A stretch of 64,000 nt of DNA from Lonicera japonica (Eukaryota; Streptophyta; Magnoliopsida; Dipsacales; Caprifoliaceae), in NCBI GenBank assembly GCA_021464415.1, contig CM038470.1, positions 41,472,099-41,536,098 of the forward strand, given 5' to 3'. The notes under the pieces were generated by a model that saw only the letters and a list, made by a program, of their open reading frames with translations, was not told the origin of the DNA and did no database searches. Position numbers and translations under genes: made by a program. Shown here one piece after another: positions 31,168 through 42,722 of the stretch. Within the stretch, counting starts at the first letter, position 1. Every line of letters starts with the position of its first letter.

Positions 31168-32718
31168 TGTTGACCTAAGGTCTTAATCTTATTTTGATAA
31201 TAACAAAAAATTAATCATGTGTAATTTAACATGTTTCTTGATGTAAGTATACAGTTCATTTACTTGGAAAATTCAAGAAAAACATGACAATGATCACTCT
31301 TTCACTATTCGATCATTGGACAAGACAAGGAAGATCAAATCTATCAATGCAAATCATGAAGAACAAATGATCAAAAGATTATATGAAAAGCTTCAAGGAA
31401 AAAGATTCAAATAAAGATCAATCCGAATAAACAAATCAAAGTATTCGAAGACTCGTTAATTTAATAATTGAGTGAGTGCTTAAGATTTATGTAAAGTTAA
31501 TTTATTGATCAAATTCTTATAGCTCAAATATATTCATATATATTTTAAAAATTGATTCAAACAAACTTGAAATTGAATTATTTGAAAAACATTATTTTAC
31601 AAAGACCGAGTTTCAAAATAAATTCATATTAATTTTAAATGATCATATTTTAAGCTATAATAAAAATAGGTATCTTAAAAATATATCTTTGAGGTTCACA
31701 AATCACTAGAATTTTATTTGGAACTAAATTATTAAATTGCAAAAATATTTTTATTTTATATTTAAAATTCGCTCAATTTTTGCCCAGTTTTGATATAACG
31801 GTAATATGGAGGCCTTCCCGAACTCCGATCATTTTAAAATTTCTACAGTAGTTAGACAACATCTGTTGGCACTTTTGACTAAAATTTTAGCATGATCCAA
31901 CGGTCTAATTGGGAGAAATTAACAAAACAAATTTGAATTTTTTTTTGTCAAAACTAACTGTTGGAAAGTTTGAAAATGTGTACCTTAGAGCCAAATTAAT
32001 CATCCCCAACGGCCATATGGTTTTGCAAGCTATAAATATGAAGTCTTAGACATGTTTTAACACACTTGAATCATTCTATAAACTCATTTTACATATATAC
32101 AAAGTTATTCAAGTATTCAATTCATTTCATTGATCAATCTTTCATCTTTTGAGCTATATATTTTTGATCAATCTTGATAACTCTAGTGTGAGCTTCATTT
32201 GTAATATTCAAATACACTTGAGAGTTATTGTATTGGTGTGTATCACCACAAATAATTTATTCTTCATTTCAAAAAAGTGTTTGTCTCTTTGTAGAGCAAG
32301 AGAGCATATCTTGTGAGAAGTGTAGTGTGTATAACTACATTGTGAGTGTTGCGTGCATAACAATATTTGTATTGAGGTTTGATCTTCACCCGAAGAAGAT
32401 TGAATAGTGAAAGTTCTTGGGGAACTAATCGAGCGCGGAGTAGGGGGAACAAGCCGAACCGTGTGGACAAAAAATCTTCGACTTCAAATTGGTTCAATCT
32501 TTCTAAACTCAAGCTCTCTTTTTATTGCTATATTATTGCTTGTATTTTGAGATTATTTATTTTCTTCTCTTGAGATTGATTACTTGAAATTTATTATTTT
32601 CTTGATATTGTTGCTTATATAAGTAACTTTGCTTAAATATTTTAAAAATGTTTTAATTCCGCAATAAGTTTTTAAAACCCTATTCACCCCCCCCTCTAGG
32701 GTTGTTTTCCGACCAACA
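31168..32718 (+). mobile_element. 3' LTR of the SIRE-like element
   Basis: 1551 bp, same length as the 5' LTR, about 2.5% diverged by my count, mostly transitions. Ends GACCAACA then CTATT. Confidence 0.95.
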
Positions 32719-32723
32719 CTATT
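32719..32723. repeat. Target-site duplication CTATT (right)
   Basis: Pairs with 24314-24318. Confidence 0.95.
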
Positions 32724-34124
32724 TTAATGAGAATTTTTATGGGCAATGGTTGCATTATATTATTTATTTAAATATTGTGCATGTGTGTCTGTTATTCCAT
32801 ATAGTAGATGATTTGGTGTGTAGAGTATAACTTACACACAGAAGATCTTATCATCGGTTCTTGTGGAATATAAGTTTAATGGTTCACAGTCTTAGATGGA
32901 ATTGGACACCCATCGGTAGGATTGTAGCACAAGTTTTAGTAGTTTATCTTAACTACAGGAAACGGTATAGTTTTAACTCGTTATGCTAGTACACTTTGTG
33001 TGTATTGAATAGGACCAGTTTGGGTTAATTGTTTTTATACTAACTACATAAAACAATTTAAAATCACATGGTTATTATGATTACTTATACTCTTAATCTT
33101 GAAATAATTAATAGACATATATATATGTTGTGTTTGTTGTTTTGACTCAATATGAGTGAGATTCATTTATGGATCAATAACCTTCGTGAATTGGATGACG
33201 ACACTATATGTATGATGAATATTAATTATTGATGGAATCCACGTCCCGATATAAGGATTGATGATAGCCCATTGAGAAGCTTATAAATTTTGATCATGTC
33301 AAACCCTGCAGGTGGATTATGTTAATCCGACATGTCAAATAAGTTAAGTGGTAGGCTCAAGGATTAAGAAGTCATTTAAATATAATTGTCAATAATTTAA
33401 TTTAAATGACGGTTATCTGTAATTTTAACGTGGGGAGAATAATAAGTATTTAATAATAAGGAGCTCGAAATATAATTTTGAGATAAGGACGGGAGTGCAA
33501 TTATAATTCTTTAGTGGTGTGAATTATAATTTATGGAAGGAACTAATTCATAGTGGAATTAGGATTCCAACTTTCCATAGGAAGCCCAAACACTTATTTC
33601 TCCTTAAGGTCCCTATTGTAGCCTTATATATACGTCGCTTTGTCTCTTCTCAAAATAACAATAATTGTCATGAGTTAGGGTTTGTTCTATTGAGAGAGGA
33701 GAAAATCTTGGTGATACCGTAGCCCACACTCGGTGCAAGATTTGATGGCGGAAGAAATACGACAGAAGACCTTTAGGTTTTTCGACACAACAGTCGTAAA
33801 GCAATCGTAACTTTTGATCCCACCGTTGGATCGGGCTGATTTTTGGATATGTGATTCGGAATGCAAAGTTACTACTATCTCATTGAAAATCAGGACAATC
33901 AGAAGTCGTTTCGGTGGCGAAAAAAATTAATTTTCGCAGCCCAGCGAGAATTAAAAAAAATCTGACCAAATCGCAATCTGATGTTTTCAAACCCGAGTCT
34001 CCTCATATGGATCCTCTACATGATCCACAAAGGTGAAATCCCTTTATTCTTATAGGGTTTTAGCAAAAGTTTTTTATTCAATCTATACGCATTATCAAAC
34101 GATCCTGTATTTATGTCTCCATCA
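32724..34124 (+). mobile_element. Copia-1 5' LTR, remaining 1401 bp
   Basis: Resumes ttaatgagaattttt and ends tgtctccatca just before the PBS. TATA-like tatatata at 33625. Clearly similar along its length to the reverse complement of 61145-62613 and 5670-6853. Confidence 0.92.
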
Positions 34125-34125
34125 A

Positions 34126-34138
34126 TTGGTATCAGAGG
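34126..34138 (+). other. Primer-binding site of Copia-1
   Basis: ttggtatcagagg directly after the LTR, initiator tRNA-Met type. Confidence 0.85.
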
Positions 34139-35690
34139 GATTGGGTTTCTTTGATACTGCGTACGGATTGAACTAGCCATGTTGTCCAGTTAAATTTATT
34201 CATGCATGTTATTGTTGGATAGAACGTAAAACTCGCTAACCCTTGTTTTGCAGTGTTCTTGTCCCGCTATTATGGTCACATAATTATGTTTTATGTGATT
34301 GGATCCCACGATTTTTTATTCGTGGTTAATTTTAATGTGCATGATGATTTGGGTTTTATTCGTGGTTGTAAATTAAATTTAGATCATATTTGTGAACTCC
34401 TTAAAAGGAGGCATAGGATCTATGTAATTTTATTTATTGTTTAGATATAATAGTTTATGTGGGAACTCCTTAAATAGAGGCATAGGACCTTTGTATCTAA
34501 GATTGCAGTTTCTTTAATGAAGAACGTTGAAGAAGGCGTTTCCAACAAGGTTGATTCCCGACATAGTCAGTGAAGTGGCGACGTAGGTCGTGACAGGTTT
34601 TTCAACAGACTAGGGATGATGAAGCTTGGACCATAATAGCAGGGATTCAATTATTCTTATTATTGAATGGTTTAATACTTTGTGTGATTGTGTGTTGGTC
34701 ATATGTGTTTAATTATTAGGTTTTCTTATAATTTTGGACAACATGGATACATGACCATACCCAGATCACCTTTTATTTTATATTTAGTTCTTGTCAAATT
34801 AAAAAAGGGTATATAAATATAAATTTGCGTAATTGAAAAATATAACTTTTTCTTAAAAAAAGCAACAAGATAATTTTATTGCACATATCTTTTATATTTC
34901 ATACCCTTGAATTTTAGTTGACTAGAATTTAATATAAAATTTTCTTAACCCTCAGAAAATAATGTTTTAAATACTAAGTGGGTGAGGGATTTTTTCACAT
35001 AAAAATCCCACGGTCTCCATCATTGGTTTGTAGATGATGTAATTTATTCTTTGTGTGTGTTATAGTGCTCACCTCCATATCGGAAAGAATAGATTGCGGA
35101 ATCATTGTACAAATTTCATTGTACAAATTTCACTGACCGATAATTTTAAATGATGTGATTTATTTTTCGTGTGGGTTTTAGTGCTCACCTCTATATCGGA
35201 AAGAATAAATTGCAGAATCATTGGACTAAATTAAATGATGGTATACACTTAGATATAAATAATAGTATGCTCTCCAACTGAGTCTCTATTATTATTTGTA
35301 TGACCAAAGGAAGTCGGCTATTTAAATTTAACTTGATAATAAAAGATTTTCTAGAAAGTATATTATACTTGACAATAAAAGATTGTCTAGATAGTATGTA
35401 TTGCTTGAGGATAAATGATTGTCTAGATAGTAAAATTTAATAGGTTTACATCTGTCTAAGAAATAATGAATAATAGACGACCTCACTAACGTGGCATATT
35501 GTTCAAAGTCTTAGGCTGCTGGCGAACGCTTTTTGAAATGGTAGAGGGTACCATACTTAAAATATGTGTTCAAAGTTATTATTGTCCATCATAATTTGTA
35601 TGTGATTCTCAAGTTTTAAAATGGCAAACTCTTTCAATCCACTTTTAATTATTCTCTACTAAAACAAATTGATTGGACCTAATTATATTG
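34139..35690 (+). other. Copia-1 untranslated leader
   Basis: No open frame of note. Contains a diverged direct repeat of about 110 bp (gtgctcacctccatatcgga at 35067 and gtgctcacctctatatcgga at 35181) and degenerate tandem gattgtctagatag units at 35340-35430. Confidence 0.6.
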
Positions 35691-36480
35691 ACTAAAAAAG
35701 GGAACTTGAACATTGTGCTTACTGTTAAAGAGTACAAGTTTGTGCTCACTGAGTCTTTTCCAGCAGAACCTGCTAAGGGGGCGACTGATTAGGAAACCCA
35801 GGCTTGCCGGAGGTGAAAAAAGGCTGATGAGATGGCGTGGTTTTACATTCTGGCATTTTTGTCAAATGTGCTACAACATTAGCATTATTCTTTTGCCACC
35901 GCCTACGACATAATGTTGAACCTTAAAGATATTTTTGGGGATCAGGATCATGCCGTAAGGTAGGTTTCGATGAAAGACCTCATGAACACGACTATAGCTA
36001 AAGGAACCCGAGTTAAAGATCTTGTTTTGAAGATGATCAGTCTTCTGAATGAACTAAGAGATCTTTGGAGTTGAAATCGATGGGGAAACTCAGGTCGATA
36101 TCATTCTCCAGTCGCTGTTGGATTTATTTAAGAGATTCTGATAGAATTACAACATGAATTAGCTTTATTCGTTGTTGGAACTTCTTAAAGAATTCTAAGC
36201 AGTTGAGGAACTCCTTAGTAAGCTGGCTAGTACTCTAGTGGCTGAGAAAGCTTCAACTTTTATGACCAAAACCAAGAAACGAAGAAGAAGAATGCATAAG
36301 CTGCAGTCCCATAAGGAGCAGTGCGTGCAGCAGTCGCTGAACCTCTAGCAGGAGTGAAAAAGCCTATGGGCCAATGTTTTCACTGTCAATAAAAATTGCA
36401 TTTGAAGAAAGATTGTCCTTGTTTCCTAAACCGTTATAACAACATATGTAAATTTCATCTATTTTTTGTTGTATCTTGTT
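35691..36480 (+). pseudogene. Copia-1 gag, heavily decayed
   Basis: Short pieces in shifting frames: TVKEYKFVLTESFPAEPAK, AYDIMLNLKDIFGDQDHA, TTIAKGTRVKDLVLKMISLL, ELQHELALFVVGTS, and a damaged zinc knuckle CFHCQ-stop-KLHLKKDC near 36373-36420. Multiple stops. Confidence 0.7.
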
Positions 36481-36499
36481 TAGTGGTCTGATCTACCAG

Positions 36500-36840
36500 T
36501 ACCTGGTGTGTAGATTCGGGAGCCACTAATCATGTCTGCAATACTTTGTAGGGGTTCCAAGAAACCAGACAACTTAAAAATAGAGAAAATTTACATATGG
36601 GCAGCTACAAATGTGGCAACAGTTGCAGTAGAAGATATTTATCTTCAGTCTAGTCAAAATAGGATATTAATGGTTAAGGAATATCTATATGTATCTTCCA
36701 TTAGAAGGAATTTGATTTCTATTTCTAGATTGGTTGAGGACAAATATTTTATTTATTTTAATGATAAATCAGTTATCATTAAAAAAAATAAATAGTTTGT
36801 TTGTTCTGGTACATTAGTGATTGATCTTTAAATTATTAAT
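36500..36840 (+). pseudogene. Copia-1 protease, broken
   Basis: WCVDSGATNHVCNT at 36504 is the DSG active-site box. A frameshift follows, then 36532-36795 carries YLYVSSIRRNLISISRLVED, the typical end of the copia protease region. Confidence 0.75.
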
Positions 36841-36915
36841 CCTGACTTGTCAGTACTACAACTGAGTAAATTGAATAGCACTAATAGTTTACCAATTAAG
36901 AGAAAGGAACCTTCA

Positions 36916-37235
36916 AAATGAACCAAATGTATTTTTGGCATTTACGCCTTGGTCATATTAATCTAAAAAGAATTCAAAAACTGGTTGAAAATGGGCCATT
37001 AGGTTCATTGGAAGTGGAGGCACTTCTAGTTTGTGAATCCTGTTTAAAAAGTAAAATGACTAAGAGATCATTCTCGGCAAAAGGCTATATAGCGCTAAAG
37101 AATAGTTAAAACTGGTTCACTCTGATTTGTATGGTCACACAAATGTCCAGACTAGAGGAGGCTTTGAGTATTCATCACATTTGTAGATGATTATTTAAAG
37201 TATAGATACATTTACTTAATGCGACGTAAGTCTGA
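36916..37235 (+). pseudogene. Copia-1 GAG-pre-integrase and start of integrase, truncated
   Basis: YFWHLRLGHINLKRIQKLVE then CESCLKSKMTKRSF give the zinc-binding part. After a stop near 37108, HSDLYGHTNVQTRGGFEY begins the integrase core, and YLMRRKSEV is the last recognisable part before the sequence switches to a different element near 37235. Confidence 0.8.
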
Positions 37236-40200
37236 AGTCAGTAATGATGCTTCTGGATAATGGGGAATATGAAACGGATGAAGAAGGCGCTGAAGCTATG
37301 CCACCTTTGGAGGATATCGAAGAAGAGGAGAACGTTATCCAGGGCGAGTTGTTAGTTGTAAGAAGAGCCCTTAGTGTGCAAGCAAGGGAGGATGAGGAGC
37401 AGCGCGAGAATATTTTCCACACTAGGTGCCTGGTGCTAGGCAAGGTGTGTAGCTTGGTGATAGATGGAGGTAGTTGCACTAATGTGGCTAGCACAACTAT
37501 GGTGGAGAAGCTAGCGTTGCACACGACTACGCATCCAAGGCCTTATAAACTGCAGTGGTTGAATGATAGCGGCGAAGTGAGGGTGAACAAGCAGGTTTTG
37601 GTGTCCTTTAGCATTGGAAAATATGAGGACAAAGTGCTTTGTGATGTGGTTCCCATGCAAGCCGGCCATATACTGTTGGGGAGGCCGTGGCAATTTGATA
37701 GAAGAGTTAAACACGACGGCTTCACCATTAAATACTCATTTGAGATGAGTAAGAGAACAATCATTCTTGCACCTTTACCGCCACAACAAGCCTATGCTGA
37801 TTAGTTGAAATTGCAAAATGAGGAAGAGCAAAGGAGAGCTAAAAAGAAAAAGAGAGTGAGTGGTGAGAAAAAGAAAGAGAGTGAGGGAAAAAGAAAAGAA
37901 ATTGAGAAAAAAGAAAGTAGAGTGGAAAAACCAGTGACTATTGAGAGTAAGTTTGAAATGAGGCAAAAGAATTTCTACGCGAGGGCTAGTGAAGTAAAAA
38001 GAGCGATGCTTTGTAATCAGCTTCTTGTACTTGTGTACAAAGAAGCGCTTTTGAACGCTAACGAACTAAATTCTTCTTTGCCTAATGTTATTATCTCTTT
38101 GTTATAGGATTTTGGTGACGTCTTTCCAGAGGATACGCCAAGCGGTTTACCACCTATTCGAGGAATAGAGCATCAAATTGATTTCGTACCCGGAGCATCC
38201 ATTCCAAACCGCCCAGCCTATAGGAGTAATCTAGAGGAGACGAAGGAACTTCAAAGGCAAGTGACGGACCTGCTAGAGAAAGGGTATGTGAGGGAGAGTA
38301 TGAGCCCATGTGCGGTGCCAGTGTTGCTAGTGCCAAAAAAAGATAGAACATGGAGAATGTGCGTGGACTGTCGAGCCATAAATAATATCACGGTAAAGTA
38401 TCGTCACCCCATTCCACATTTAGATGATATGCTTGATGAGTTGCATGGGTCTAGTATATTCTCTAAAATTGATTTGAAAAGTGGATACCATCAAATTAGG
38501 ATGAAAGAAGGAGATGAATGAAAAACAGCTTTTAAAACAAAATATGGTTTATATGAATGGTTAGTTATGCCTTTCGGTTTAACTAACGCACTTAGCACTT
38601 TCATGAGATTGATGAACCATGTTTTGAGATCATTAATTGGCATATTCGTTGTGGTCTATTTTGATGATATCCTAATTTATAGCAAGAGTCTAGATGACCA
38701 TGTAATTCATTTAAAATATGTTTTGGATGTCTTGCGAAAGGAGAAGTTATATGCTAACCTGAAGAAGTGCACCTTTTGCACGGATAAGCTTGTATTTCTT
38801 GGTTTTGTTGTGAGTGCACAAGGTATTCAGGTTGATAAAGAAGAGGTGAAGGCTATTCAAGAGTGGCAAAGTCCTACAAGTATTGGGCAAGTGCGGAGTT
38901 TTCATGAACTTATTAGTTTCTATCGGCGATTCGTGAAGGATTTCAGCATAATTGCGGCACCATTGACTGAGGCGATCAAAAAGAACGTTGGGTTCAAGTG
39001 GGGAGAGGAACAAGAAAAGGCATTCCAATTACTAAAAAGCAAGCTAAGTAGCGCCCCCTTGTTATCTTTGCCTAACTTTTCAAAGACTTTTGAAATTGAA
39101 TGCGATGCTTCAGGAAATGGTATTGGTGCTGTTCTTATGCAGGAAGGGAAGCTAATAGCATACTTTAGTGAGAAGCTAGGTGGGGTGACCTTAAATTACC
39201 CTACCTACGACAATGAGCTTTATGCATTGGTAAGAGCATTGGATACATGGTAGCACTACCTATGGCCGAAGGAGTTCGTGATTCACACGGATCATGAATC
39301 GTTGAAGCACTTGAAGGGACAACAAAGGTTGAATAAGCGCCATGCCAAATGGGTAGAGTTCATAGAGACTTTTCCGTATGTGATCAAATACAAGCAGGGT
39401 AAGGAAAATATTGTAGCAGATGTTTTATCACGCAGGTATGCTTTAATTGCTACTTTAGATGCTAAATTGCTTGGGTTTGAATACATCAAGGAATTGTATT
39501 GTGATGATACTGATTTTAGAGATATTTTTAATGCATGTGAGAAAGTGGCATTTGATAAGTAGTTTAGGCCTGATGGGTTCTTAATGCGTGAAAACAAACT
39601 TTGTGTGCCTAAATGTTCATTGCGTGAATTGCTTGTGAAAGAGGCTCATGGAGGGAGTCTAATGGGGCACTTTGGTATAACTAAGACCTTAGGAGTATTG
39701 CAAGAACACTTCTTTTGGCCTCACATGAAAAGAGATGTTGAAAGAATCTGTGAGAGATGTGTTACTTGTAAGAAAGCAAAGTCTAAGTTAAACCCCCATG
39801 GTTTATATACTCCATTGCCCATTCCTAGTGACCCTTGGGTTGACATTTCTATGGATTTTGTGTTGGGTTTGCCTAGGAATAAACATGGGAATGATTCTAT
39901 TTTCGTGGTAGTTGATAGGTTTTCTAAAATGGCTCATTTTATTGCTTGTAATAAAACTGATGATGCACCACGAATTGCTAATTTGTTCTTCAAAGAAATT
40001 GTGCGATTGCATGGCATGCCTAGAACCATTGTTTCTGATAGGGATGCAAAGTTTTTGAGTTACTTTTGGAAGACTTTGTGGGGAAAGTTGGGTACTAAAT
40101 TGTTGTTTTCTACTACATGTCATCCCCAAACTAATGGTCAAACGGAAGTAGTAAATAGAACTTTATCCATTTTGTTGCGTGCCATAATTAAGAAGAACTT

Positions 40201-40816
40201 GAAAGAGTGGGAAGAATGTTTGCCTTATGTCGAGTTTGCATATAATCGATCTGTTCATTCTGCATCTAAGTTTTCTCCTTTTGAAATTGTGTATGGTTTT
40301 AATCTTTTAGCTCCTTTGGATTTATTGCCATTACTTGTTGAGCATGCTAACCTAGATGGCAGGAAGAAAGCTGAGTTTGTTAGACAGATTCATGAGAAGG
40401 CGAGGCAAAACATTGAAAGAAGAACTGAGCAGTATGTGCAGCAAGCAAACAAAGGAAGGAAAAAAGTGGTCTTCGAACCAGGAGACTGGGTTTGGCTGCA
40501 CTTAAGAAAGGAACGCTTTCCAGTTCAAAGGTATTCTAAGTTGTTACCGAGGGGAGATGGACCATTTCAAGTTGTGCAAAGGATCAATGAAAATGCATAC
40601 AAACTTGATCTTCCAGGTGAGTATAATGTGAGTGCTACATTTAATGTTGCTGACCTAAGTCCGTTTAGTGCAGGAGACGAATTGAGGACAATTCTTTTTC
40701 AAGAGGAGGGGAATGATGAGCCCAAGGGCAGCACTGACGTTGGGTCATGGAGTGAAGGCTATGCCGATCAAGGAGGTACTTATGACCATGGTCCAAGAAA
40801 TGATGAGCAAAGCTGA
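37236..40816 (+). pseudogene. CRM-like pol: protease, RT, RNase H, integrase in one frame with five stops
   Basis: Protease: [66 protein letters not shown]. RNase [37 protein letters not shown]. Integrase: zinc site with [12 protein letters not shown], then [21 protein letters not shown] and [11 protein letters not shown] for D,D,E, and [20 protein letters not shown]. All lie in one reading phase from 37236 to 40816, interrupted only by TAG 37802, TAG 38105, TGA 38519, TAG 39251 and TAG 39560. Near 40700 the phase shifts; the ancestral C-terminus ([17 protein letters not shown]) is in another frame to 40913. Confidence 0.9.
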
Positions 40817-40918
40817 AGCATGGAGGAGCATTGAAGGGGATCGGGCTCAAGAATGGAAGACATTGCTTAAAGGCCCAATTGAAGATGTTCAAAATAGTAG
40901 CCCAAGAGATTAAAAGCA

Positions 40919-41370
40919 TGTATTAGATAAATAGGTTGGGCTAGGCTTAGTTTATTTTAAGTTTAATTTATGTTTAGCTTTGTTTGGGCCCAAGTTATAT
41001 GGAAACCCATTAATTTCGTTTTTGTTTATTTTCTTAGACCTAGTAGGTTTAATTACTCCTATTTAAAGGAGCTAACACTATTGTTTTAAGCAGCTTTGAT
41101 TAATTAAATTTTGAGTGTTTTCACCTCTTGCGTTCTAAGAACGTCTTGAACAGCTAGAATTAGGGTTCTTGTTGTTCTTCGACTTAGCAGTCAATTAATC
41201 ATTCGATTGATTGTTTGTCTTCGACTATACCAAGGTTCTCTCTCGTTTTTGGGATTGGGTCGAGGTTCCAACTCCATTAAATTCGCGTGATTCCAAGGTT
41301 CTTGCTTATTTATACGTCAAGGGTTGCGGATCCATCTTGTTTGGATAGAATACGATCGCATACCACATCA
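40919..41370 (+). mobile_element. 3' LTR of the CRM-like element
   Basis: Starts TGTATTAGATAAATAGG after a purine-rich stretch and ends ACCACATCA. A possible leader/TATA-like region (cctatttaaaggagc) is near 41060. The right edge is supported by the Tat-B reading frame, which begins at 41371. The left edge is less certain. Confidence 0.65.
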
Positions 41371-41944
41371 GTAAGTCCAGAGCTTAGCAGGTCGAGTGGC
41401 AGGCCTTAACAGGTTCATCTATAAGGCTACTGACAAATGCCACCCATTCTTCAAAACTCTGAAAAAGGCCTTCGAGTGGATGGAAGAATGTGAGCTCGCT
41501 TTTCAGCAGCTCAAGCAATACCTCGGAGCTGCTCCTTTATTGAGTTCTCCAAAGAAAAGTGAAATTCTTTACCTTTACTTGGCTGTTTCCCAAACAACGA
41601 TCAGCTCAGCCCTCATGAGGAATGAAGAGGGGGCTCAACTCCCTGTCTACTACATGAGTAGAGCTCTGCACGCGGCCGAGCTCAATTACCCTAGGTTGAA
41701 AAAATTGGCATACGCTCTCCTCATCACTTCTAGGAAACTGAGGCCCTACTTTCAGGCCCATGCCATTGACGTACTCACAGACCAACCACTACGACGAATT
41801 CTTGACAAACCAGATCATTCACGAAGGTTAGCTATCTGGGCTATAGAACTCGGACAATTTGTGATCAGTTACAAACCACGGGTATCAATCAAAGGGCAGG
41901 CTGTGGCTGACTTCATAGCCGAGTTTACTTACACAGAAGAATAA
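41371..41944 (+). pseudogene. Tat-B RT end and first RNase H
   Basis: Reads VQSLAGRVAGLNRFIYKATD directly from the CRM-like LTR edge. Then comes AFEWMEECELAFQQLKQYLG, LYLYLAVSQTTISSALMRNE (the usual catalytic DAS replaced, as in dual-RNase-H elements), LPVYYMSRALHAAELNYPRL, LTDQPLRRILDKPDHSRRLA and ISYKPRVSIKGQAVADFIAE. Open for about 190 codons to the stop at 41944. Confidence 0.85.
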
Positions 41945-42420
41945 GTTGTCGAACTTCCAGAGCTACTGCCAACAGTAGACCCAAGTGCCTCGAACCCTTC
42001 CAACTCAATAGGCCTGATACCAGAGATCCCAATGTGGATACTCCACGAAGAAGGTGCCTCCAACTCTCAAGGTTCCGGAGCTGGTCTGGTATTGATCACC
42101 CTTGAGGCTAATACATTGGAGATAGCCCTCAAGTTCCTTTTCAAGGCATCAAACAACGAAGCAGAATACGAAGCTATCATAGCAAGCTGAGGATTGCTGG
42201 AGACTTGGGGGCAAAACAGATGGTGGTTTACAATGACTCTGCAGTCGTAATTGGCCAAATACTTGGCCACAACATGGCTAAAGAAGATCACATGGCCTTT
42301 CTTCATTTGAAGAGACACCCCGTGTTGGGAATTCCCGCCCCAATGCCGGTACAAATGACTAATCGACGTACACCGCGTGGCCCACCTGTTTTCCAGAATA
42401 TATGAATGTCTCACTACTCA
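41945..42420 (+). pseudogene. Tat-B second RNase H, partial
   Basis: WILHEEGASNSQGSGAGLVL and FKASNNEAEYEAIIA are the plant-type RNase H. After a frameshift near 42185, LGAKQMVVYNDSAVVIGQIL and NMAKEDHMAFLHLK continue. From about 42306 the homology ends abruptly, so the domain's C-terminus and the whole integrase are deleted. Confidence 0.8.
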
Positions 42421-42722
42421 TGTGGGAATTGCCTGAAGAAATAATTGCCAAGTATGGTCAAATCTCTGCCTGTGCAAAGGTTTACCAAAGCAATTAAAGG
42501 CACATATTCAATAAATCCTTAGCAAAGAACGATTTTACGATTAGAACAGAAACAATTTCAAAATAAAGGAGGTTGGCTCTCAATAACAATCCACACAAAT
42601 CAACAATGAAACAACTAAAGAAAGGTGTTGGTAAACCCCCATTGATTAAACCAAAATAAAGGTACATGTGGAGGGGCTTCATGGCCCACGTATTATAATT
42701 TTGCGAAGAAAATAAAGAAGTG
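42421..42722. other. Tat-B untranslated spacer
   Basis: No coding homology; lies between the truncated RNase H and the end of the antisense gene. Confidence 0.5.

Larger units (their letters stand above)
24319..32718 (+). mobile_element. SIRE-like Ty1/Copia element, structurally complete
   Basis: 8400 bp with two 1551-bp LTRs (24319-25869, 31168-32718), TGTTGACC...GACCAACA ends, PBS, gag, protease, integrase, RT, RNase H, polypurine tract and a 5-bp CTATT target duplication. RT sequence ([26 protein letters not shown]) and two zinc knuckles point to the SIRE/Maximus lineage. I count about 36-40 differences between the LTRs (about 2.5%), so the insertion is fairly recent. Frameshifts and stops still disrupt gag and pol. 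No env-like frame was found after pol. Confidence 0.95.
24247..37235 (+). mobile_element. Copia-1: Angela-like copia, interrupted by SIRE-like element and truncated
   Basis: 5' LTR 24247-34124 (split by the SIRE-like insertion 24319-32718), PBS at 34126, broken gag, protease, GAG-pre-integrase and the start of integrase, then an abrupt join to another element near 37235. There is no 3' LTR in the window, so its target duplication (expected CGGAT from 24242-24246) cannot be confirmed. The lineage name is tentative and rests on LTR length and PBS. Confidence 0.8.
37236..41370 (+). mobile_element. CRM-like chromovirus (Ty3/Gypsy), 5'-truncated
   Basis: Begins inside the protease region and continues through RT, RNase H and integrase to a 3' LTR of about 450 bp (40919-41370). 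The 5' LTR, gag and zinc knuckle are missing. It is flanked on the right by the RT of Tat-B, into which it probably inserted. The order protease, RT, RNase H, integrase and the sequence style suggest a chromovirus; CRM is my best guess, from memory of the integrase and C-terminal region. Confidence 0.82.
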
